Shown: piece by piece, positions 48,401 to 60,700 of the stretch
Numbering within the stretch: the first letter of the stretch is position 1
Layout of the letters: every line of letters starts with the position of its first letter
NCBI GenBank assembly: GCA_963082875.1
Contig: OY720098.1
Span: 15,314,001-15,378,000, forward strand
Reading direction: 5' to 3'
Length of the DNA stretch: 64,000 bases
DNA from: Corella eumyota
Taxonomy: Eukaryota > Chordata > Ascidiacea > Phlebobranchia > Corellidae
Made by a program: the position numbers and the translations under genes
The notes under the pieces: generated by a model
The model's database searches: none
Seen by the model: only the letters and a program-made list of their open reading frames with translations
Told to the model about the DNA's origin: nothing

Positions 48401-51400
48401 GTAAAGGAGCATGTATTATTCGGATGATTAATCATTTTATTGGGGATGACGCTTTTAAACTTGGATTAACAGTAATGCAGTAAATATATAAATGCTATCT
48501 TTAAATTTTATCAGTAATTTTATTATTTTTTAGAATTACCTGACAGAGTTTGCTTATGGTCCTGTAGAACATGAGGCACTTTTTCATTTTTGGGAACAAG
48601 TAGGACTTCATGTTATTATTTGTTGTTTTGGTTTTTTGATTTGTTTATTTATATTTAGAATTTTTTTAGTGTATTGCTACAGGCTCTTGCCTATTTTATC
48701 CACATTTTAATTTTAAAACAACTTAAAAATTAAACCTTATGGTTTGCACAAGTTTTTTAGTATATCAGGCACTAAGTATTATTTAAAATATACCAAATTC
48801 ACAAGTTTTCTTTAACTTTGGTAATTAATTTTTTCTCTTTAAAGGCAGTAAACGAAACAGGTGGGGCAGAGAACCCACCTAGTGGGTTTGCTGATGCAAT
48901 GAACACTTGGGTACTACAAATGGGTTATCCAGTCGTTCAAATGAATCGGGACAAAAACAATCCAGGAAAGGTTTCTGTTACTCAAAAAAGATTTTTGATT
49001 GACCCAAAAGCAGATCTTAATTTTCCTGAAAGTAATTTTGGGTAAGCTAATTAAAAATTAAAGTTTCAAGTTTAAAAAACATTTTTTATTATTTGTTTGA
49101 TAATTTACAATTTATTTTTTTAATTTATAAATGAATTTTTTCCTAATAATACTAAATTTATTTGTAAATACTTAGTTACAAATGGGAAATTCCATTGTGG
49201 TTTAAATTTAAAGGTGATATGAACAAAACTCTGTTTTGGATGCAACCTGATCAAGGTGAACTATTATCTGAATAAACAACAATTTTTTGCTTACTGTTAA
49301 ATCTGCCAAATTTTGAGATAAAAATTCATAAGTTTTTCAATTCACTTTGTATATTTCTGTAGAGATATCAATTACAGTACCAGCTGAAAGTTATTACATT
49401 GGAAACTATGAGGCACTTGGCTATTATCGGGTCAATTACGATTTGGAAAACTGGCAAAGAATCATAGATGCTATTGAAAATAACTTCAGGGTAAATTTAG
49501 TAATTAACAATATGGTTGGGCAATTGAATAAATTTAAATTTATTTGTTTCAGGTTATTGATGTAAAAAGCAGAGCACAAATTATTGATGATGCATTTAAC
49601 CTAGCAAGGTAATATGAATTTCTTTTGTTCTTTTTTTTTATCAAAGACTCTTTTTTTATTAAATTGTTAGGTCTGGTCAACTAGATTACAATATTGCGCT
49701 GGCTACCACAACTTCTTTGGAAAATGATTTTAACTACGTTGTCTGGAAAAGTGCTTTGGATGTTTTGCAATATTTTGATCAAATGTTTAGTAGATCTAAG
49801 ACCTTTGGAGTTTATTCTGTAAGTTGTAAACTAAAAAGAACAAAATGAATATCTTTTATATTAAATTTTTAATTTAGTTTAACATTTTTATTAAGATTTT
49901 AAATGTTTAGGAATATTTATTGTACTTGGTCAACCCGTTGTACACAAATTTAACTTGGATTGATCAAGGAACACATTTGCAAAAGTAAATTTTTTTATTT
50001 AGTTATATTATAAGTTTTGGACAATCTTTAAACAAAAATTTTTAAATTAGTTGTTACAAATATTCTTAATGATCAGTAATTTTTTTGTTATATTTAACCA
50101 AAACAATCAATTACTTCTACTAAAATTTCCAACTGTTTTAGTACTAAGAAGACAAATAATAATTTACTGACTGGTTTAAATAAAATATGATTTACTGACT
50201 GGTTTAATTAAGGTTGCAACGAGTAAATGCAATACAAGTATCATGTAGTTATGGAAATAGAAATTGCACTGAGCAGGCTGATCAACTATTTCAAAATTGG
50301 AAAACTGATTCAACTGCAAACACGTTAAAGAAAATTTTACATTTCAATAAAAATTTCATAATAAAATGATTTTATTGTCTAAAAAAAATAACAATTTATT
50401 TTTAGAATTTCACCAAACTTAAGGTCAGTTGTGTATTGCCAAGGGGTAGCAAATGGTCGCTCTGAAGAATGGGATTTTATTTGGTCAAAATACCAAGTTG
50501 AAAGTGACTCTCATGAGAAAAATAAATTACAAACTGCGCTGTCATGCACTAAGGAACCTTGGATAATACAAAGGTGTGAAATAGTCTAATTTAGATAACA
50601 CAATAAGCATTCAAAATAAGGGTTTTCATATGCTATTTAAATTTTTTTAAGTGGATGTTACTTGTGGTAATATATCATAATATATAATATTTGATTTTCA
50701 TTTTATTTGATTTTCTGAAAACTAAACTTAATTATATATTAGAATTAAAATATGCCTACCATTTGCTTTATTAAATGTTTACTAGTTCATGAGAATGGAC
50801 CAATTTAAACAGTTATTATGTTATTTACAATTTAAACTTTACATTAAATTTATAGCCAATGTATATATTTTAAGTTTTATTTGATTTATTATGCCCACCA
50901 AAATTGTTTGACAAAACAAGTTCTCCGTTTAGGTTTCTTGAATATACTTTAAATCCCAATCTAATCAAAAAACAAGATGCTTCTTTTGTCTATGAGAATC
51001 TCTGTGGTAATGAACACGCTCGGGATATAACATGGAACTACCTGAGAGAAAACTGGGATTACATTTACGAAGTGTAAGTTAAAGCTTGTATTTATTACTT
51101 TTAAAAAATATTTTTAAAGTTAATCATTTTTTTATGAAATTGAAGGTATGGAAATGGGCTGTTTGCATTTAGTTCCATTATTGATGCATGTACATCACGT
51201 TTTTCAACTTCGTTTGAATTAACGGAGGTGGGTATATCATATATGTATTACATTTTTTCTCCATTTTATATATTTATCCTCGTCGTGGGAAGATCAACTT
51301 CACGACCTAAACATAGAGTTACATCAGTTACCCCAACCGTCTTGAGCTGCCATTGCGGTTTGGGAAACTATAGATTATAATTGTTCGATAATTATAAGCT

Positions 51401-51783
51401 GCTGATTAAGTGTTGGCTCAACAGAACTTTAAACTGTTTATAGCACTTTACTCACAGGTGCTGCAGCATGAGGGCAGTGGGGATCGAACCCCTCATGTGG
51501 GGATCGAACCCCTCATGTGGGGAAGGCAATTGTTCTGACCACTACCATGCTGCCGATGTTTTTCTTATTTATGGTTATTTAAATTTTTTGATGATCTTAC
51601 GTTTTGCTGCTAATTTAGCTTGAGGAATTTAAAGTCGTTAATAGCGATGAACTTGGATCGGGCGCTCAGTCAGTTGAGCAAGCAATCGAATCAACTAAGA
51701 CTAATATCCAATGGAGAGCGGACAATGAAGAAATTGTATTCAACTGGCTCACTGATTTCGTTGAAACCCAAACTACTTACTAG
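45433..51783 (+). CDS. M1 aminopeptidase N-like protein 2 (975 aa)
   Basis: Exons: 45433-45529, 45604-45950, 46039-46226, 46466-46616, 47034-47162, 47271-47397, 47495-47649, 48008-48121, 48268-48471, 48534-48599, 48845-49041, 49176-49255, 49363-49490, 49553-49608, 49671-49818, 49911-49984, 50213-50323, 50406-50573, 50933-51073, 51146-51227, 51619-51783. The intron positions and phases match the gene before it, so the two are tandem duplicates. N-terminal tail of about 20 charged residues, then a signal anchor ([12 protein letters not shown]...). Zinc site HEISH (393-397) with Glu416; FPCFDEP present. The exopeptidase motif is MGMEN (357-361). The Thr/Pro-rich stretch after the anchor looks like a stalk. 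Poly(A) signal at 51858. The substrate cannot be told. Confidence 0.92.
47715..47965 (-). mobile_element. SINE, reverse, diverged
   Basis: aaaggtcaactttgtggcca tail to ctactacaccatgctgtcag head, in an intron of aminopeptidase 2. Confidence 0.65.
50406..50552 (+). repeat. Gene-conversion tract partner (exon 18)
   Basis: Partner of 43591-43737: 141 of 147 bases match. The six differences are TAC/TAT, GTG/GTA, GGC/CGC, CAC/TAC, GCA/GCG and TGT/TGC, four of them silent. Confidence 0.8.
51270..51557 (-). mobile_element. SINE, reverse, with duplicated B-box segment
   Basis: Full tail-to-head copy. The 20-bp block gtggggatcgaacccctcat occurs twice in tandem (about 51477-51516), so the B box is doubled. 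Confidence 0.85.
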
Positions 51784-53482
51784 ATGTGTTGCAACAACCA
51801 TTTACCCTTGTATTGTATTATTTGTATTAAATAATTTTGGGGAGTTATTTGTTCTGAAATAAAATTGTTTTACTATAAATGCAATTAAACAAAAACTTAA
51901 ATAACGAAATATAAATATGCAACTAACGCAAATAAAGTTGGTAAATTACCGGCCTTTTGAATACAGCAATTTAACATTTTTCTATGATGTCACATCTTGA
52001 AAAGCGTCATCCCCATCTAATTTTTCTATTGTAACGCATTACAGCTACAGTGGGTAAATTGCGGCAATTAAAACAGGTTGTACCTGATTAATATTACAAC
52101 AAATGTCAATATTTGTTTTTTTTTGTATAAATTTGTATTTAGTTATCAAAATATATTTAAGAATATCTTCAATCAACTTCAGCACATTATATAGATAAAT
52201 ATAAAAATTAAAAAGCAGTTTATTTCTAACAACATAAGAGTTCAAGGTCCGTTCAAACGACGTACGCAACACAACGTAATGCAAGTTTGCGCAACCATTA
52301 AAATAAATAGAGTCGTTCACAATAGAGTCAAGAGGGGCGATTTTTTTCAATAAGCAAATAATAAAACTTGCAATAACAAAAAAAAACTTTTTTACAATAG
52401 TTACAAATATAAACATGCACGTAGGCTAATAATAATAATTTTTTTTATGATAAGAAACTTAAAAGTAGTAATAAACACGCAATTTAAATGACAGTTCATA
52501 AAAGATTAATTTAATTTTTTAAGGATAGTCAAATAGTAAACAATTTTTTTTACGTTTTTTTATTACTTGCGTTAAATTTCGATATCTTTTTTTAATCTAG
52601 CATCTTTTGATTCTGCGAAGTTTTCAAATGTAATCCTTTTTATTTCGTTGTTGTTTTTAAAACGTCGACTTTCTCTATTTCTTAATTATTTAGCCTTTAA
52701 GTATGCAAACAACTTTTTTGTTAGTCAAGTTTTTTAAATTTCACTTGTATTGCAGAAATTTAAACCTAACAAACCTCTTATATAGGCCAATAGTTCTCTG
52801 CCCATATTGTAGACCTAACATTACACATGTTCTGTTTGCCTAAATACTTTTTTAAATCTCTAGTAGTCCTGTAAAATGAAAGGTCTACAATATAACACAG
52901 GAAACTTATCGACTAAGATTTCCAAAAATGCGAACAATTTTATACAAACTTTTGCAATTGTTACATCACTATATTATTTATCATTGCTAAAAGGACGTTT
53001 ATTACAAAGGCAAGCGTAATAAAACAATATAATTTACTTAGGCTAATTGGTAAATATTAAATTACCTGTAATCGTTTTGTATAGATGGTTTCCTGAAGTA
53101 TATTCTGGTTAAAACACTTTTTTACTACATGACGTTCGGGATTTGATCTCTACCACTTCTATTTCGTAACGCTTTTGATTGAGGTACTAAAAACGGAATC
53201 AAACTTTGGCTAATTAAATTTTTATTTGATAGGTTTAGTAATACTCGAATACGACTTGATATTGAGTTAATGTAATATTACGTGATGCATTTTAAAAATT
53301 ATGTTGGCGTTAGTCACTTTTCGGTTAAAACTATTATTGGAACAATTTTGCACGTGCTGCAAAAATGTTGAAAGGTAAACAATATAGACAGGCACAGTCG
53401 AATCGAAGAGCTGATTTTAAAGTTAGAAAGTAAGTAAGACCAAAGGAATATGTTATTCGCAAATCAAGCTATATATTTAAGA
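51784..53482. other. Spacer between aminopeptidase 2 and WARS2
   Basis: About 1.7 kb, AT-rich, no gene. A fragment near 52240-52290 (tccgttcaaacgacgtacgc, acacaacgtaatgcaag) looks like the end of a DNA-transposon-derived repeat. A worn SINE lies at 53090-53215. An ATG with a GTAAGT donor near 53365-53430 does not join WARS2 exon 2 in frame and could at most be untranslated. Confidence 0.55.
53090..53215 (+). mobile_element. SINE fragment, degenerate
   Basis: ctacatgacgttcgggattt and gtaacgcttttgattgaggt recall the family's head and body. Confidence 0.45.
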
Positions 53483-56168
53483 ATGTTTAGAAGAATGTTT
53501 TCTTGTAGAAAATATCATTCTGAAGCTAGCGTAAGTGTTACGTAATTGGTAAATTTTATCCGAGTGTCTGATATGATACTGATACTTATTTAACCTCTTC
53601 TTATTCTTACCTTTTTGAGGTTAAATTAGTAAAAGGTCATTTGATAATATGACTACAAATAAACTAGGATCAAACTACCTAATTAAGAAAGGTTGTCTTT
53701 AAAATAACATACTGTAAATAAATCAAATATTATAGAAAAATGTAAAAAATTATTAAAATAAGTTTAAGTTTTCATTGTTTGAATCCGATTTAAAAATATT
53801 AGTTTTTTTTATTTTTTATTGTTACCTTTAATGTAGTGTTTTTTTATTGGCTTTATTTTAATGCGTTAAATATAAATTTTATCGAAATGGCAAGGATTAT
53901 ATTTTACTGGGTCAAATCTTTTTTATTTTTTGACTGAACCTTTTGTTGCCCTTATGTTGATATACATACGTTGTTGCTCATAAAATAAGTTAGCTCAAAT
54001 GTTATTAATGGATATTTTTTAAATATGCTTTTACTAATTTTAGAATGAACGGGTTATTTTTTCTGGTATTCAACCAACTGGGGTGCCTCACATAGGAAAC
54101 TATCTCGGAGTTCTTAAATATTGGGTTAACTTACAATGTCAACCTGGCAAATTATTCTACAGTATTGTGGATTTGCATTCATTGACTTTTATCAAGGTAA
54201 TATGACACTTTAATTTACTAAAGAAAACATTTTTATAAAGTTTTAATTAAGCTTAACCTATTTCACTGAAAATTGTTTCAGGATAAAAATGTAATAAATG
54301 AAAATGTTTATAACATGGCAGCATGCCTGCTGGCAGTTGGAATCAATCCAGAACGAAGTGTTTTATTTCAACAATCTAACATAATGGAACACACCATGCT
54401 TGCTTGGGTACTAGGCTGCAACATGCAGTTTAATCGATTAAAAAATATACCAACATGGAAGGTAATATTTACAAAGGTTTTACTGTGTTCGACCAAATGC
54501 TATAAAAATTACCTGAAAGAAATAAATCAAAGATTTTGTTCATTGGTTACTTTTTTAAAGAATAAGAAATCACTTAAGGGCATTGGTTTGAATCCAACTG
54601 GTTCTTAACCTAAGAGTAATGCACTATAATAGCCATAAAGCTCCTGCATAGCTCAAAACCAATATTAGATTTTGCAAAATGCTTAACAATATCTTAAACT
54701 CCCAAAGGGAACTTATGACTCTGGGCAAAAAATGTGAACCAATGTTTAGACTGTGAATTCGACCTTTTTACTTTTAAGAATGAAGTTATGCAAAAAAGTA
54801 AAAAAAGTATATATATTTATACTTAAATTCTTATTATCAATTTGTGTGTGAACAGGAAAAAAAAGACCAATTTAAAAATGGTGGAAATGTAGGATTATTC
54901 ACTTACCCCTTACTTCAAACAGCAGATATACTTCTCTATAAAGCAACGCATGTGCCGGTTGGTAAGAAATTGCATTTAAAAATAAGTGTGTTATCCTTAG
55001 GATAGTTTCTAAAAAAAAAATATTGTTAATGTTTAGGTGCAGATCAAGCCTCCCATATAGATTTAACATTTATTGTTGCATCAGCTTTTAACAACACTTA
55101 TACAAACTACTTTCCAAGGGTAGAACTTTTAATGGGTAAGTCAATATTGGGCACTAGAATTAGAAGGTAAAAAATAATGAAAAGTATTTGGGTAAATAAC
55201 TGGTATTTTGAATTAAAATGTTTTTTGTAAATAAATCAACAATTAATAAAATATATAGTTTGAGATATTAATAAGTTACAAATCTTAGGTTGTTTATTTA
55301 AATCTTAAATAAAAAAAATCAAATCTTAGGTTGTTTATTTAAATCAATTTTAATATGCTTACTGTACAATACGTATGACCAATTTAAAGGCCTTTAAAGA
55401 TAAAAATGTGCCATTTGTGATGCATAGGCAAATATTAGTTAAAATATAATGAACTTTAAAATGCAGCTCTTAGGGTGGCCAATCAGCTCCTGTAATGAGA
55501 TAGATCAAATTAAAAAGATGATTTAAACAGCTACCAGTTAAAAAAAATTTCTGTAAAATAAATTTTGTCACAACACATCTTTTTTTGTTTAAAGATAATA
55601 ACTTATCGAGAATATGCAATCTCCGCGACCCTTCTTCGAAAATGAGCAAATCTTCATTATTGGCAAACAATCGGATTGAACTAACGGACACGGATGAAGA
55701 GATAAGACACAAGTTAAAGAAAGCGTTGACAGATTTTACTTCCGAAGTGACTTATGATCCCGAAAATCGACCGGGTGTTTCAAATTTAATCAATGTAAAT
55801 ATATTTGTACTAAATTATTAAAAAACAATATTCTTTTAAAATACAACAAATTTTTTATTTTTTTTACCTATTTTTATTTCTAATGTAAAAACACTTTTTT
55901 TTTTTATTAGATTCATTCTGGGTTTAGCGGGTTGACTACAAACGAAATTTGCAAGAATGCAGAAGGTGTTTCTACATGCGAATACAAACTTATTGTAGCC
56001 GATTGTGTTATAAAAGAACTAGCTCCTATAAGGGAGCGATATTTAGAACTCAAAAAAAACAGAACTTACATTAAGAAAGTGTTAAAAAGCGGTGAAGAGC
56101 AAGCAAGAGAAACTGCTTCGAAAAATTGGAAGGAAATAAAACAATTAATCGGGATTGATTTAGAATGA
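53483..56168 (+). CDS. WARS2: WARS2, mitochondrial tryptophanyl-tRNA synthetase (347 aa)
   Basis: Exons: 53483-53530, 54044-54196, 54282-54461, 54856-54961, 55037-55135, 55595-55794, 55911-56168. It charges mitochondrial tRNA-Trp. Class I motifs are clear: FSGIQPTG then PHIGN (31-35, HIGH) and KMSKS (211-215); the block [20 protein letters not shown] is typical of bacterial and mitochondrial TrpRS, as is [19 protein letters not shown]. The 16-residue N-terminus [16 protein letters not shown] is basic and fits a mitochondrial presequence, and its exon joins in phase 0. Length is close to human WARS2 (360). The start could instead be Met5. Confidence 0.93.
54575..54790 (+). mobile_element. SINE, degenerate
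   Basis: gtttgaatccaactggttct, ctcctgcatagctcaaaacc and gggaacttatgactctgggc follow the family order, heavily mutated. In WARS2 intron 3. Confidence 0.5.
55279..55346 (+). repeat. Short direct repeat in WARS2 intron
   Basis: caaatcttaggttgtttatt plus taaatc occurs twice about 40 bp apart. Simple local duplication. Confidence 0.7.
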
Positions 56169-56374
56169 TAGAAAAATTGTATTATGTTGTTTTTATTTTT
56201 ATATACCAAATTATGGAGTAATACAGATTATTTAAACACTTGCTATTGTGTTGTTGTTAAACAAGTTATCATTACTGTCTTAATTAAAATTTTCTAGATA
56301 GCAAGATTTTTGTTGTTCGTTTTTTTTAACCATGTTTAAACTTGTAATAATTTAAGGCCAGCTGTAAAAAAAAG

Positions 56375-56583
56375 TGGTTTCATAAAACTAATATTTTTTT
56401 TTTAGTTTGGTTTTTCGCGCATTGATAAAAGTAAATTATAAATATGACATACAATTAATATTACAACAATGCGACGGGAAAAAATGACAAAATCAATTTA
56501 ATGATTTAAAACATGCCAAAAGTAATAATGTTTATACAAAGATTTAATAGTACATTATGGCATGGTCACCAAACCCAGAAAAT
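56375..56583 (+). repeat. Dispersed repeat, about 210 bp
   Basis: Shares long near-identical blocks with the reverse complement of 62034-62226, including attaatattacaacaatgcg, acgggaaaaaatgacaaaat and catggtcaccaaaccca. No TIR or open frame; probably a non-autonomous mobile element. Confidence 0.75.
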
Positions 56584-57263
56584 TAGAGTAGTATTTTATT
56601 GTGGTTGTTACTTTGTAAGAATATCTATAACCTTAAATATTTTTTTAATTTTTATGACCCCGCTGATTGCAAAGTCTAGTTAAATTCGGAATGTCAAACT
56701 TTACATACATCCCCTCTCGCATTAACGCTTTTAAATAAATTTACCCTACTGGCCCTCTTTTTTAATTTGGCTTTAATTGGTGTCTTTTACTATTTTAAAA
56801 TATCTGAATGCTAGAAACGGATTGGTGCCAATCTTAATCAAAATTAAATTTTAATACTACCAAAATGCATTCCAGAGATTGGGTAAGTCTATATTACAGC
56901 CATCTTATTTGGAGGATAAATTAAACAGCTGATTTAATTATTGTGTGCCCTGTTTGTTACGCATGACAAAGTGCACGAATTGCTTGCTCAGCAAATTTTG
57001 CAAGACGCTGCAGTTAGAGTTTTAAAGCTTACCAAATACGTTGTCTCTGTTGATAAAGAGGCAAACTTTTACGTCATTTTTTAACTTTTAAAAAGGACTT
57101 TTAAAAGGACAGATATGCATTTTTATTTCAATACATTTTGACGTTGTTTTGCTTTAGTTAAAAGATTTGCTTAGACTACCATCTACCACCTGACCACGAG
57201 TCCACGACCAGACGACTTACAGACTTACGAGTCAAGAGACTAGAGTAAGATCTCGACATGTCA

Positions 57264-57555
57264 GCACGTGGACGGTCTTGCTAATTACCACACAGGACCA
57301 CACAGGCCATAAATGACAATACATTTACCACACAAGACAAAAAAATAGAATGCAAAAATCGCGTATTTTCCAGAGGCGGGTAAGGGCGGGAGTTAATAAA
57401 AAGTGTCTCAATGTCGGCATTAGGTTTTTAATCCAGAAACAGTATTCCTGAATAAACAGTCAATGCATCCTCGGTGGTCCTGGGTGTAGTAAATAGTCAC
57501 TTTCCGTGTGGTCCTATGTGGTTCTGTGTGGTAATTAGTAGGACCTGTACGTGGA
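57264..57555. repeat. Foldback (inverted-repeat) element upstream of ACAD11
   Basis: The left arm (gcacgtggacggtcttgcta, attaccacacaggaccacac) is an imperfect inverted copy of the right arm (cctatgtggttctgtgtggt, aattagtaggacctgtacgt). Arms are about 45 bp with about 200 bp between. Target duplications not evident. Confidence 0.65.
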
Positions 57556-57792
57556 TAAATTAAACTATATATATATACTTATTAACTGCAACACAACTTT
57601 AGTCCCCAACCTTATCTGAAACTAGTTTTTGAAATTATGTAGTGATAAGAGAATTCACAGTTAAGTCAGATTTGATCCAGTCTATTTCATTTACGATAGG
57701 TAGCTAGAAAGTTAAAAAGTTATCATATTTTATATGTTAAGTCTACGTTATATGAAGGTTTAAGGTAGTTTAATGCTAATGTTTTGAACAAA

Positions 57793-60700
57793 ATGGGACT
57801 TATAGAGCCCACAGGGGCAAACAAACTGGATGAAAAAGCACTGAAACTTTATTTAGTAAATACATGTGGAATTGGTCATATATGGGATTCTATTGTTGTT
57901 AAAAAATTTGAGTAAGTTTTTTTAAACGAAAATTTCTACATCAATGTTTGAACACTTTTTTAATACATTTTTACAACATTTTAGTAATGGCCAATCAAAT
58001 CCAACATATTGCGTAAAAATTGGTCAAAATGATGTTGTTATTCGCAAAAAGCCTTTAGGAAAATTGCTAAAAGGAGCACATCAGGTAGGATGTATACATG
58101 ATTATAACATGTATATACAATAAATATCTACAACAATTTTTTTTAAATATATTTTTATTATAGGTTAACAGAGAATTTCGTGTTATGAAAGCTGTATATT
58201 CAGCAGGATTTCCAGTACCTAAAATGTATCAATATTGTTCTGATCCTACAGTTTTGGGATCTGAGTTTTATGTAATGGAATTTATGCAGGTAAAAATGAA
58301 TTTTGAATTGAAATAAATGTAGCAAATTTACTACAACTCTAGGTTTTCTTTAGAAAATATAGTTTTTGTTTTTTTATTGGCGTTTTAAAAATTTTAAAAT
58401 CTTATTTTTTATCTGTTTTGCTTATTTCTTGTATTGGAACATAAAAATTTTGCCTACACTTACTGAAATGATTATTACTTCTATGGTACAGGGTAGAGTG
58501 TTGGGACAAGTGATGTTAGGTCTTGACGCTAACTCATGTCGTGCATGTATGTTTGATGCAACAAAAACGCTTGCTAATTTACACAAATTAAATCCTGCAC
58601 ATCTTGATCTTACGAGCTTTGGAAAAAATAAAGGATTCTGTCAAAGAGTGGTAAATAAAATTTTTCCAAAATAAAAACAGCAACAGTTTTGTCACAAAAT
58701 TATATATATATACAAATAAATTTTATTTTACTTTTTCAATCTTAGAATTTTTTAAAAATTTTTTGATGCATATCTTAAAATATTACACTTTGTTGTATTT
58801 TTTTAGTTAAATACATGGAGCAAACAATACAAAGCTTCCATCACTGATAAAATTGACGAAATGGAACATTTAATATCTTATCTTGGTGAAAAAATTGACA
58901 CTATATCGGATGAATCCTGTTTAATTCATGGAGATTACTCGTTAAATAATATCATGTTTCATCCAGAAAAGGTAAAGTTATGTAAATAAAAAATAAACAA
59001 TACCATTAAAAGTATATATTAAAAAGTATTTTTTTCGAATTTTAAATTTTACTGCTTCTATGTATGTTTTGACACTTTACTTCACTACGTGATGTTTTGG
59101 GTTTGGTTCCCACTTCCCGCTTCTCTCACATAGCACCCTTGAGTATGATGCCAAAAGCACTGGCGTCGATCCTGGGGGTGCATGCACCCCCATTTATAAT
59201 TTTAATAAGTGCTGAATATAAGTCGCACCCCTGGGATATTTGCAAAATGTTGCATTTTTGGCATAAAATTGGTAGTAATATACATGATCTAAAAAATCTC
59301 ACGATAATAAAATCTTAAAATGTCACTAAATTTCTTTGAAATGTCATTAAAAAACGGTATCTTCTGCGTGCCACGTTATAGATTGTCTAAACTGGCATTA
59401 TTGCGAAACAAATAACGGTTGTTTGGTGCTTTATACAACGTAATAATTGTTGTTCTACTGTTGGTTATATACTAAGGTTGTCTGCTATCTTTGCGAATGT
59501 TAAATTTAAGACTATTTAAAGTCAAGTTCAACCCTATATGAGCACTTTAAAACAGTATTTTTTGGCGAAGATTCTACCATTTTTTGGCACCCCTAAATTT
59601 AATTAAATTTTTTTTTGGATTGACGCTTATGGCCAAAAGTGGTATGAACTTATGTCAATTTAGGACTGGGACAGGGTAGCTGATTTTACTTCAAAGTTTA
59701 GGCTGTAAAGTCCACCTTATCACAGCAAGAACAAACAAATACAAATAAAAAATAAAAAAATTTCAATAAAAATTTAAGAATATATATATATACACTATTT
59801 TCGCATTTTTTTTCTTTTTAGAATGAAGTTTTGGCTGTCTTAGACTGGGAGTTGTCAACGCTAGGTCATCCTTTAATGGACTTGGCCTATTTTTGCTTGC
59901 AATATCACATGCCTGATATTTATTTCAGAATTCAACAAGTTGATGAAAAAGACGTAAAGTAAGAGTAAACATTAAAAAAGCATCTCATATTTATTATTTT
60001 TATTTTGACAAAATTTGTGTTTTGGTAATTTAAAAGAAAATATTTTTTATTATTGTTTTAGGAAATATTTTGCCGAATTGCCTAAAGAGGAAGATATTTT
60101 AAAGTATTATTGTCAGTTGCGTGAAATAAGTTATCCCATACCAAACTGGAATTTTTATTTGGCGTTAAATTTTTTTAAACTTGCTTCAATAGTGCAGGTA
60201 AGTAAATATCCATAAAAATCTTGGTAAGTTTAGTTTTAAATCAATATAAGAATTTTTTTTTCTGTTTTTGTACCAGAATTGTTTCTTTTTTTATGTTACA
60301 GCAGCTTAAATTTTAGAAATTCGCAATTGGGTAATAAAACGAGCGAATGATAATGTGTTTATACAATGCATAGATAGCGCAAGTGCAAGCTCAATATTAA
60401 AAAAATAGAAAGATAGTTAAAATTATTTAGTTGTTAATTTTACAAGAGTTAATAAATACAGAAAGATTTATCAAAAAAACATTGCTTTACAATATTTTTT
60501 TGCATTGTTTTTTAAATGTATTTTTTTCAAAGATGTGACTGAACTGTTAATTTCTTACTTGACTTTGTGAATAAAATTTTCATTCAACTCTGTGTATTGG
60601 TGTTTTGCAGGGTGTATATGCCCGCAGTAAACAAGGAAATGCTAGCTCCACGTTCGCTTCAATTTACGGCGCTCTAGTCCAACCTTTAGCATCAGCAGCA

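Larger units (their letters stand above)
56169..57792. other. Spacer between WARS2 and ACAD11
   Basis: About 1.6 kb without a gene. It holds a dispersed repeat (56375-56583) whose inverted partner lies at 62034-62226, a foldback element (57264-57555), and two GGCGGG boxes at 57374-57390 that could belong to the ACAD11 promoter. No TATA box could be assigned. Confidence 0.6.

Noticed and set aside
52045-52416. Minus-strand open frame of 123 codons
   Set aside because: Low-complexity, AT-driven Ile/Phe/Lys/Tyr composition, no recognisable domain, and no splice or start context.
53365-53430. Upstream ATG with GTAAGT donor as WARS2 exon 1
   Set aside because: Joining it to 54044 breaks the frame; the exon at 53483-53530 joins in phase 0 and encodes a presequence-like peptide.
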